From Aquiflexum lacus (lineage in GTDB: Bacteria > Bacteroidota > Bacteroidia > Cytophagales > Cyclobacteriaceae): DNA of 64,000 nt. Made by a program: the position numbers and the translations under genes. The DNA is taken from positions 205,829-269,828 of the forward strand of contig NZ_JABFHF010000005.1 in NCBI RefSeq assembly GCF_015476655.1, given 5' to 3'. This document shows, piece after piece, positions 16,181-23,048 of the stretch. Below the pieces are notes generated by a model. It worked only from the letters and a program-made list of their open reading frames with translations. It was not told where the DNA came from and searched no databases. Within the stretch, counting starts at the first letter, position 1, and the number at the start of each line of letters is the position of its first letter.

Positions 16181-16370
16181 ATGAGAAACTAAGCAATAAA
16201 ATAGAAGCCCACGACCGCTTCATTACAGAAATTCTAGATGACAAAAAGTACACTATAGATTCCGTTAAAAAGTATAAAGCATCTCATCCAGCTTGTGGTT
16301 TAACCCCAGAGACCACAAAACAAATAGACCTTTTTACAAATTTAGGTTTAAATCCATTAAGTCCCCTGCA
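16181..16370 (+). pseudogene. unidentified gene relic
   Basis: An open frame without a start codon reads YEKLSNKIEAHDRFITEILD, then DDKKYTIDSVKKYKASHPACG, and runs into repeat-gene copy F at 16371, stopping shortly after. The charged helical N-part suggests a real coding relic that was cut by the junction with copy F. The family is not recognised. Confidence 0.4.
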
Positions 16371-16764
16371 CAGCCCCCAATACCCTGAATGTTTATAAAA
16401 CCATGAACGGGATTCAGGAAATCCTACCTTCCCGAAACATCAAAGTAATGGAACCAAGGAAGTATATGGGACGCAATATGGCATCCCTGAAGTATTCCCC
16501 TCCCAGGTAATCAAACCCAGCTACCATGGTGGATATGAAGTGTATGACACCCAGAATGGCGCGCCTTCCATCACCCCTTCCAAAACCATCAAGGAAAATC
16601 CCTACGGTGGATTGGATATCTATGAAAACAAAAACGGCATCCCCGGAATTGTTCCCCATCAGACCCTCAAACCCAATAATTACAGAGGCTATGATGTGTA
16701 CCAAAACAAAAACGGCATCCCCTCTATCACACCGACTGCGTTGATTAAGAAAAAGGATGAGTAG
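16371..16764 (+). pseudogene. NGIPSI-repeat gene, copy F (5' truncated, longest repeat tract)
   Basis: It starts abruptly at CAGCCCCCAATACCC, the same deletion point seen in copies B and C, without signal peptide. Units can be followed as EVYGTQYGIPEVFPSQVIK, VYDTQNGAPSITPSKTIK, IYENKNGIPGIVPHQTLK and VYQNKNGIPSITPTALIK, ending KKKDE at TAG 16764; the first part is frameshifted. The longest clean frame begins at about 16432, and an ATG-led frame of 74 codons begins at 16540. A G-run follows the stop. It gives the best picture of the ancestral multi-unit protein. Confidence 0.8.
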
Positions 16765-17164
16765 GGGGATTAATGGCTATAATCAGAACTATTTTGAAGA
16801 TTATGTTGTATGAATATTAATGAAAATATGACTTGGTATATTTGAATCAGGTTTAGAATTTTTTGAGTATTCGGTTTCTTGCATGTTACCAAATTTTGTA
16901 TTCTCAAACATGTTAGTATCGAAATGTCAATTATATAGTTACTTTTTTTCTTGACAAAAAAAGTAACCAAAAAAGTCAAGACTGCGGAATCCTATCCACG
17001 CGCAAGGCCCTTGCCGGCCCGGTCCGCAGTCAATCCTCCCCGCCACAACCTGAGAAATTTAATCAAGATTAAGAGTTCTGGTTAACCAAACGAACGTGCA
17101 ATATTTCGAATACTCAGATAGAATTTTGCTGCGAACATAAATTGCTACAGTATTGACTATTAAA
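16765..17164. other. gene-free stretch with two inverted repeats
   Basis: AT-rich DNA containing GTTACTTTTTTT (16938-16949) paired with AAAAAAAGTAAC (16956-16967), a motif common in Bacteroidetes intergenic DNA. Next comes a GC-rich island whose ends GACTGCGGA (16980-16988) and TCCGCAGTC (17023-17031) are complementary, with CAAGGCCCTTG inside. No convincing gene is seen. Confidence 0.6.
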
Positions 17165-17305
17165 AGCATTCCTGTATTAAAAGAAAAGGAAGCAGAAAAA
17201 TTTGTTAAAATGGCAGAAAAATCCGTTTCAAAAGGCTCTACTGTAGATTTCAGTAAAGAGTTGGTGAAAGCGCATGCCATTCTTAAAAAAGCCAAAATGA
17301 TGTAA
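17165..17305 (+). pseudogene. antitoxin-like relic
   Basis: The frame SIPVLKEKEAEKFVKMAEKS continues with VSKGSTVDFSKELVKAHAIL and ends at TAA 17305. An ATG at 17210 would give 31 residues. It is short, basic and directly followed by a PIN-type relic, the gene order of many toxin-antitoxin pairs. Antitoxin identity is inferred from position and length only. Confidence 0.4.
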
Positions 17306-17310
17306 ATAAT

Positions 17311-17430
17311 AAGGTTTTGGGATTTTTATTAGATACTTGTACTTTTTCTGTTCTGAGCAAGGAAATCTTAAGCAAGACCAAGGCTTTTGATTGTGGTCAT
17401 CAGGATTTAAATGAGATTAATGTATTTTGA
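17311..17430 (+). pseudogene. fused relics of PIN toxin start and GNAT toxin
   Basis: A 39-codon frame reads GFLLDTCTFSVLSKEILSK and then KAFDCGHQDLNEINVF. The first part matches the N-terminus of VapC-type PIN proteins (LLDTxxxS with the first acidic residue). The second matches the FDCGxxDLNEF block of toxin-type GNAT acetyltransferases. The two scraps are joined in one frame, so a deletion junction lies at about 17373. Confidence 0.5.
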
Positions 17431-17555
17431 TTTGATTGAAATTTCAGGTGAATAAATTCCTTATTACTTTTAATTTTTTCGTTACTTTAATAATCTACTA
17501 AATCTGTAAATTGCCTGCCTTACTTCAGATAGCTAACTTGATTGTATGGATAGAA

Positions 17556-17578
17556 GGATGTAATTGCAAATTACACCC
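17556..17578 (+). repeat. palindrome, copy 4
   Basis: GGATGTAATT, GCA, AATTACACCC: one mismatch in the 10-base arms. It is preceded by ATGGATAGAA and followed by CAGTGGAGGG. The HipA-like relic starts at its right border. Confidence 0.8.
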
Positions 17579-17585
17579 AGTGGAG

Positions 17586-17723
17586 GGATTGCCAGAGGAA
17601 TTGGGATTTGAAAAAGATGAAATCTTTAAAAATTTGACCAAAAACATCTTTTCTCAAGATTGGATTATTCAGGTAAGTAAAGCATACCGGGAATTCATCT
17701 CATTAATAACAAAAAAACCATGA
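17586..17723 (+). pseudogene. C-terminal relic, probably HipA-like kinase
   Basis: A 45-residue frame beginning directly at the palindrome border (GLPEELGFEKDEIFKNLTKN, then a helical tail to SLITKKP) ends at TGA 17723. It overlaps the DUF3037-like ATG by 4 bases (ATGA). In other Bacteroidetes, DUF3037 genes commonly follow a HipA-like kinase gene with such coupling. The identity of this tail is inferred from that context, not from a motif. Confidence 0.4.
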
Positions 17724-18115
17724 AAAGCACCTATTCCATTGTTTATACTCCGGTTTCCGCTGTTTCTCAAGAGCGGATAAATTTGGGATTGCTAATGATA
17801 GGCGATCAGGGAGAAGGTATGTTCAGATATTCTCATAAAAAACTGAATTCAGTCAAAGCGCTTTTTTCACCTGATGGATTTAAGCTGCTAAAAACAACAC
17901 TTAGTGCCCTGGAAAACCAGTTTTTTAAGGAATCGGGGTCTTTAATTCCCCAAACTGAAATAAATTCAGAACTGATCCACTACCTTTCTTATTATTCAAA
18001 CAATTTAATTTCCTTCACGACTCCGAAGACGATTGAAATCGAATTAAATGAAGCAACATTCTCAAAATTGTTTGAAAAGTGGATTTTCAAAACTTTAGTC
18101 AGTCAGCGTCAATAA
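17720..18115 (+). CDS. DUF3037-like protein
   Basis: A 131-residue protein starting MKSTYSIVYTPVSAVSQERI. The pattern YSIV(Y)xP...E(R)INLGLL followed by a hydrophobic strand and a basic helix is what DUF3037 proteins show near their N-terminus (E-x-N-x-G). Length is normal for that family. Its function is unknown; it is usually found with HipA-like kinases. Here only a relic of the upstream gene remains, so the protein, if made, lacks its usual partner. No signal peptide. Moderately sure of the family, less of function. Confidence 0.55.
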   Translation: MKSTYSIVYTPVSAVSQERINLGLLMIGDQGEGMFRYSHKKLNSVKALFSPDGFKLLKTTLSALENQFFKESGSLIPQTEINSELIHYLSYYSNNLISFTTPKTIEIELNEATFSKLFEKWIFKTLVSQRQ

Positions 18116-18176
18116 GTTACGGTTCCTTCCAATCCGAAAAAAAACCTCAAGCAAATCAAGACACACCATCAAAAAA

Positions 18177-19019
18177 ATGCAGGCAATTAGGCAGATTAAA
18201 GTAGGGGATTTGGAATTTGACTGCCGGGTGGCAGGGGATCCAAAAAATCAGGCCATTATCCTGCTGCATGGCTTTCCGGAGACTTCTTTTATGTGGATCC
18301 GCCTGTTGGACAAGCTGGCTGCTTTGGGATTCTACTGCCTGGCACCGGATATGCGCGGCTACAGTGCCCATGCCTGCCCCAAGGGGGTAAAAAACTATAC
18401 CGTAAAAAAGTTAACTGAAGATATCCTGCATTTGGCCGATGCCATAGAGGCGGCTAAATTCCACCTGATCGGTCACGATTGGGGGGCGGGGGTAGGCTGG
18501 AATGTGGTCTATCAGCATCCCGAAAGAATCCTCAGTTGGACAGCCCTATCGGTGCCGCATTCCAGGGCACTGGGCAAGGCCATCAAAACAGATCCGGAAC
18601 AAAAAAAGAAAAGCCGCTACATAGGCTGGTTTCTGTTCCCCTTTATTCCCGAAATCATTATCCGCAGGAAAAATTTTGAAAAATTCAGAAAACTCTGGAA
18701 AAACAGTTCCCCGGAAGAGTTGGACAATTACCTGACCGTTTTTGGAAGAAAGCAGACCTTAACCGCCGCCCTGAATTATTACCGTGCCAATTTCAGAGGC
18801 GGAAAAAGCTGGCCCATCGGGGAAATTACCACCCCTACCTTATTGATCTGGGGAAAATATGACCTGGCCATTGGTGCCGCGGCAGTGGCAAATAACCCCA
18901 AGTACATGAAAGGCGACTATACTTTCCTGGCCTTGGAGGGCGGGCATTGGCTGATGCAGACCAATTATGCGGAAGTGGAAAAAGCGGTGGTGGAGCATGT
19001 GACTAAATATAGAATATAG
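18177..19019 (+). CDS. alpha/beta hydrolase, epoxide-hydrolase-like
   Basis: A 280-residue alpha/beta-fold hydrolase. The oxyanion-hole motif is HGFPET (31-36). The nucleophile elbow is GHDWGAGVGW with D101, which points to epoxide hydrolase or haloalkane dehalogenase chemistry rather than an esterase. The acid is probably the Asp in GKYDLAIG, and the base His in GGHW (about 257). A cap-domain segment lies at about 125-215. There is no signal peptide. It stands alone. A decayed second copy lies at 21894-22736 and a 48-base scrap at 8028-8075, so the gene has been multiplied locally. A palindrome copy follows its stop. Confidence 0.88.
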   Translation: MQAIRQIKVGDLEFDCRVAGDPKNQAIILLHGFPETSFMWIRLLDKLAALGFYCLAPDMRGYSAHACPKGVKNYTVKKLTEDILHLADAIEAAKFHLIGHDWGAGVGWNVVYQHPERILSWTALSVPHSRALGKAIKTDPEQKKKSRYIGWFLFPFIPEIIIRRKNFEKFRKLWKNSSPEELDNYLTVFGRKQTLTAALNYYRANFRGGKSWPIGEITTPTLLIWGKYDLAIGAAAVANNPKYMKGDYTFLALEGGHWLMQTNYAEVEKAVVEHVTKYRI

Positions 19020-19047
19020 CCGGTAATAGAGGCCAAATGGATAGGAG

Positions 19048-19070
19048 GGGGGTAATGGCAGATTACACCC
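19048..19070 (+). repeat. palindrome, copy 5 (degenerate)
   Basis: GGGGGTAATGGCAGATTACACCC: the arms are partly conserved, with changes in the centre. It is preceded by AAATGGATAGGA and follows the intact hydrolase gene, at the same relative place as copy 7 after the hydrolase pseudogene. Confidence 0.7.
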
Positions 19071-19410
19071 AGTGTGGGCAGGCAGGCATCATCCCGAGTT
19101 CCCAATATTTTAAAAACATTCAGAAAAGTAATGACACTTGTTTTCACGTCGCGTCCGCCGCGAATTCGCTGCGATCGTTGCGTGAAACATTTAACACCTC
19201 ATTGGTAGTCACGAGGGACTCCAGCGGTACAATTAGACGGTTGAATTATTGGAAAAATATTTTGCCCTTTTGGTCAAAATCATCCTTTTTCCGGACTTCG
19301 TGAGATGCCCCTAATCCCGTAGCTATCGGGACGGGACAGGCTTTCACTACGATCAGCATGACGCTCCGAAATTCTGTCATTTGTAGTTAGCGAGAAGGTA
19401 TGGATAGAAG

Positions 19411-19430
19411 GCTGTAATTGCAAATTCACT
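19411..19430 (+). repeat. palindrome, copy 6 (degenerate)
   Basis: GCTGTAATTGCAAATTCACT, preceded by TATGGATAGAAG and followed by CAGCGGTGGCAGG. The left arm is intact, the right arm damaged. Confidence 0.65.
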
Positions 19431-19570
19431 CAGCGGTGGCAGGTAGGCGTGTTTAATTCTTAATTAGCGGGGCATTTATTTATGACTGAATGACCTTTTT
19501 TAAAATTTTTCAACAAGTTATTTTTATTTGTATTATTTTCAATTTAATTAAATGATTAAAAAATCTCCCC

Positions 19571-20242
19571 ATGATAAACAAAACATTGTTTTGCCTCGCT
19601 GCATTGATATGCTTTGGCTTTGGTACCACCAACGCCCAAGAAATCCCTGACACTGAGTTTACCCCGCTTTTCAACGGGCAGAATCTTGATGGATGGGTAG
19701 GGAATAAATCAGCATATCGTGCTGAAAACGGGATGATAATCGTCGACCCCAAAGGTGGTGGAGGTGGGAATCTTTTCACCGAAAAAGAATATGGCAATTT
19801 CATATTCCGATTTGAGTTTCTCTTGACGCCAGGTGCCAACAATGGTCTTGGCATCCATGCGCCTTTGGAAGGGGATGCCGCTTATGTAGGCAAAGAGCTC
19901 CAGATTTTGGACAATGAAGCGGAGAAATATGCCAATCTTGAGGATTATCAATTCCACGGTTCAGTATATGGCGTCATGCCTGCCAAGCGCGGCTATTTGA
20001 AAGCTCCCGGGGAATGGAATCAGCAGGAGGTCATCGTCGAGCATCCCAGAATAAAGGTGATTCTCAACGGAACGGTCATTCTGGAAGGTGATTACCTGGA
20101 AGCAAGCAAAAACGGAACAATGGACCAAAAGGACCATCCAGGACTTCAGCGCAGCAGTGGCCATATTGGCTTTTTGGGACATGGAGATGTCCTCCGGTTC
20201 CGCAATATCCGAATCAAAGAATTACCCTTGACAAACAAATAA
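19571..20242 (+). CDS. DUF1080 (3-keto-disaccharide hydrolase-type) secreted protein
   Basis: A 223-residue protein with signal peptide (MINKTLFCLAALICFGFGTT, cut near NAQ) and a DUF1080 jelly-roll domain: FTPLFNGQNLDGW, NFIFRFEFLLTPGANNGLGI, QILDNEA, SGHIGFLGHGDVLRFRNIRI. The family includes 3-keto-glycoside hydrolases and carbohydrate-binding proteins. It is followed after 10 bases by a secreted-type Gfo/Idh/MocA oxidoreductase, a common pairing in Bacteroidetes for oxidative sugar breakdown. Both genes lie between the two hydrolase copies. A periplasmic role in glycan or glycoside processing is inferred. Confidence 0.9.
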   Translation: MINKTLFCLAALICFGFGTTNAQEIPDTEFTPLFNGQNLDGWVGNKSAYRAENGMIIVDPKGGGGGNLFTEKEYGNFIFRFEFLLTPGANNGLGIHAPLEGDAAYVGKELQILDNEAEKYANLEDYQFHGSVYGVMPAKRGYLKAPGEWNQQEVIVEHPRIKVILNGTVILEGDYLEASKNGTMDQKDHPGLQRSSGHIGFLGHGDVLRFRNIRIKELPLTNK

Positions 20243-20252
20243 TAATAACCCG

Positions 20253-21602
20253 ATGAAGAAAAATTTTCAAGTGATAGACCGAAGGGACTTTTTGAAAAAG
20301 TCTGCTTTAGGAGCCGCAGGTTTGGCTTTGGCCCCATCCATCTTGGCACAAGCCAAAGCCGCTGGCAGATTGAGAACAGTCCATATAGGCTTGGGCGGAA
20401 TGGGAAGGGCGGACTTGGAAGCCATCGCTTCTCATCCTGAGGTGGAAGTAGTGGGACTATGCGATGTAGACAGCAACATGCTGACACAGACCAAAGCCCT
20501 TTATCCCAAGGCCAAGACCTATGCTGACTACCGTCAGATGCTCAAGGAATTGGAGAATGAGTTTGACGCCGTGGTCGTTTCGACCCCCGATCATAGTCAT
20601 GCGCCGGCATCATTGATGGCCATGGAAATGAACAAGCCAGTCTATTGTCAAAAACCGCTTACCCACCATGTGACGGAAGCAAGGGCCATGAAGAAAATGG
20701 CTGAAGAAAAGAATTTGGTCACGCAGATGGGCATTCAGGTCCACTCTTTCTACGATTACGAACTGGCCACCCTCCTTATCCAATCCGGGACCATCGGCAA
20801 AGTGCATACCGTACGGGCCTGGTCTCCCAAAAACTGGGGATTTGATGGCCCGGAACCTGTGGGAGCTGATCCTGTTCCGGATCACTTGGACTGGAATCTC
20901 TGGCTTGGCACAGCCCCCAAGCGATCTTATAAGGAAGGGCTCTACCATCCTGGAAACTGGAGAAAAATCATGGATTTCGGTTGCGGTACCCTTGGGGATA
21001 TGGGCGTGCACATTTTCGATACACCCTACAATGCCCTGCAGTTGGATGTCCCCCGTACCATCCACAATGACTGCAGAAAACCTACCGGATTTGGATTCCC
21101 TGAAAACAACATAGTGACTTATGAATTTCCTGCCACCCCGTATACCGCTGAGTCACTCAAGTGGGTATGGTACGATGGTTCCGGAGCCCCTGCGGCCCAT
21201 GAAGACCTGCAACTTCCCAATGGGGATACACTACCTGAGCAAGGGGCCATGTTTATGGGTGAAAAAGGTAGGTTACTTTTGCCGCACTTTATGGAACTTC
21301 CCCGATTGATTGTCGATGGGAAATACCAGAAATTTGATGTGGCACCTTTTAATCTCGGTGCTCCGGTCAAGGATTATGAAGGAGAAAGCAAAAAGCATTA
21401 CCATCAGTTTGTGGATGCCTGTTTGGGAAAAGGGAAATGCAGTGCGCCTTTTGAATACTCCGCCCGACTGACCGAAACCATTCTTCTCGGGGTGATAGCG
21501 GGAAGATTTCCGAATAAAACCCTTCATTGGAACAGCAAAAAAGCCCGTTTTTCCGAAAGAAAAGCAAATAAATTTTTGGGAGGAAAATACAGGAAATTCT
21601 AA
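20253..21602 (+). CDS. Gfo/Idh/MocA family oxidoreductase with Tat signal
   Basis: A 449-residue NAD(P)-dependent oxidoreductase. A twin-arginine signal (RRDFLKKS followed by a hydrophobic stretch, residues 10-34) directs it across the membrane. A Rossmann start follows with VHIGLGGMGRADLEAI (about 45-60) and GLCDVD. The EKP-like catalytic region appears as QKPLTHHVTEA (about 134-144), with K135 in the usual place. The C-terminal alpha/beta domain contains the family's NWRKIMDFGCGTLGDMG block. It sits 10 bases after the DUF1080 gene, so they form an operon acting on sugars or their 3-keto forms; the substrate is unknown. Confidence 0.9.
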   Translation: MKKNFQVIDRRDFLKKSALGAAGLALAPSILAQAKAAGRLRTVHIGLGGMGRADLEAIASHPEVEVVGLCDVDSNMLTQTKALYPKAKTYADYRQMLKELENEFDAVVVSTPDHSHAPASLMAMEMNKPVYCQKPLTHHVTEARAMKKMAEEKNLVTQMGIQVHSFYDYELATLLIQSGTIGKVHTVRAWSPKNWGFDGPEPVGADPVPDHLDWNLWLGTAPKRSYKEGLYHPGNWRKIMDFGCGTLGDMGVHIFDTPYNALQLDVPRTIHNDCRKPTGFGFPENNIVTYEFPATPYTAESLKWVWYDGSGAPAAHEDLQLPNGDTLPEQGAMFMGEKGRLLLPHFMELPRLIVDGKYQKFDVAPFNLGAPVKDYEGESKKHYHQFVDACLGKGKCSAPFEYSARLTETILLGVIAGRFPNKTLHWNSKKARFSERKANKFLGGKYRKF

Positions 21603-21893
21603 GGAAGAAAATGCCATCAGGTTTTCCCTACCTACAGCAGCTCCGGTTTACGTCAATGGTAGTTATGAAAATTAGCATTTACAGAAAGGAAAATGACATC
21701 AAGGCGGGCTGCAGACCTCTCCTGACGTCGAGGTGACAAGGCAAAGTTTTATTATAGATTTAATGCTATCTGTAGTTCTAAACACTCGATTTCAAAATCT
21801 GTCAATGGTAGGTACGAAGGATCTCCAGAGGTCCTATTTATGTTTATTTTAGCAGGCTGGGGAATCATGCACACATTAACCGCAAATTGAAAA

Positions 21894-22736
21894 ATGCAAA
21901 GAATCAAGCAGATTAAAGTTGGGGATTTGGAATTTGACTGCCGGGTTTCGGGGGATGAAAAAAAACGAGTTGATCATTCTGCTTCATGGATTTCCTGAGA
22001 CTTCATTTATGTGGATCAATTTAATGGACAAACTTTCCGCCATGGGATTTTATTGTCTGGCAATGGATATGCGTGGCTACAGTCAGCATGCCTGCCCAAA
22101 AGGAGTAAAAAACTATACCGTAAAAGAGTTGAGCGAAGATATCCTGAATATGGCAGATGCCATACAGGCAAATAATTTCACCTGATTGGACACGATTGGG
22201 GGGCGGGGATAGGCTGGAATGTTGTCTATCAGCAGCCCGAAAGAATCATCAGTTGGACCGCGCTATCGGTACCGCATTCCTGGGCACTTGGCAAAGCCAT
22301 TAAAACAGATCAGGAACAAAAAAGGAAGAGTCGTTGCATAGGCTGGTTTTTACTGCCCTTTATTCCTGAAATCATATTACGAAAGAATAATTTCGAAAAA
22401 TTCAGAAAATTATGGAAACACAGTTCCCCTGAAGAGTTGAATAACTACCTCACTGTATTTGGAAGAAAACAAACCTTAACGGCCGCCTTAAATTATTACC
22501 GGGCAAATTTTAGAGGAGGAAAAAGGCAAGCCATTGGAGAGATTACAACACCCACTTTATTTATTTGGGGCAAACATGATTTGGCTAATGGTACCACAGC
22601 AGTTGAATATAACCATAAGTATATGCAAGGAGATTACACTTTTCTGGCATTGGATGGAGGTCATTGGCTGATGCAGACCAATTATCCTGAAGTGGAAAAA
22701 GCGGTGGTGGAGCATCTGACTAAATATAGAACCTAG
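21894..22736 (+). pseudogene. alpha/beta hydrolase pseudogene (second copy)
   Basis: It aligns with 18177-19019 from ATG to stop but is broken. A frameshift lies near 21955-21965 (GGGGATGAAAAAAAACGAG instead of the GGGGATCCAAAAAATCAG context), and a one-base loss near 22178 (AATTTCACCTGATTGG versus AAATTCCACCTGATCGG) shifts the frame just before the nucleophile. Two separate open stretches remain (21919-22185 and 22437-22736). The downstream flank, including a palindrome, is also shared, so a segment of about 0.9 kb was duplicated. Confidence 0.88.
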
Positions 22737-23048
22737 CAGGTAATAGAGCTCAAATGGATAGAAGGGTGTAATTGCAAATTACACCCAGTGGGGGATGATT
22801 CAGCTTTTTGTAAGGAGATAAAACATCAAGGCTTGGGAAGAAAATCTCTAACTGATTAAATATCCCTGATTTCAGGGATTGCCATTTTTTGGAAAATGCT
22901 TTATCTTAAAAATTCTTTTATAAACAAAAAATTATATGAATCCAAGATGAAGACAAGCGACTCTGAGGAACGATTATCTAGCAGTGATATTCCATGCAGG
23001 TTTTCAGTGAAATACGAGTTGTGATCCATCAAAAAAAAATATTACGAC
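22737..23048. other. gene-free stretch after the hydrolase pseudogene
   Basis: It contains palindrome copy 7 and a short hairpin ATCCCTGATTTCAGGGAT near 22861-22878. No gene is seen. It marks the right border of the accessory region. Confidence 0.6.
22764..22786 (+). repeat. palindrome, copy 7 (perfect)
   Basis: Arms GGGTGTAATT and AATTACACCC around GCA, identical to copy 2 in the whole 23 bases. It is preceded by AAATGGATAGAA and followed by CAGTGGGGG. Confidence 0.85.

Larger units (their letters stand above)
19020..19570. other. gene-free stretch with two palindrome copies
   Basis: No gene is supported. It contains palindrome copy 5 (about 19048-19070) and copy 6 (about 19411-19430), plus a small hairpin TCCCGTAGCTATCGGGA around 19313-19330. 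The words TTCACTACGATCAGCATGACGCTCC (in pieces) resemble intergenic repeats of related genomes. Confidence 0.6.

Noticed and set aside
5862..16764. CRISPR array or integron cassette array
   Set aside because: Repeats are coding, kilobases apart and unequal. There are no spacers, no cas genes and no integron integrase, and the palindromes lack attC-like R and L boxes.
16980..17031. tRNA or other stable RNA in the GC-rich island
   Set aside because: It has only one closing stem and no cloverleaf, T-loop or CCA pattern.
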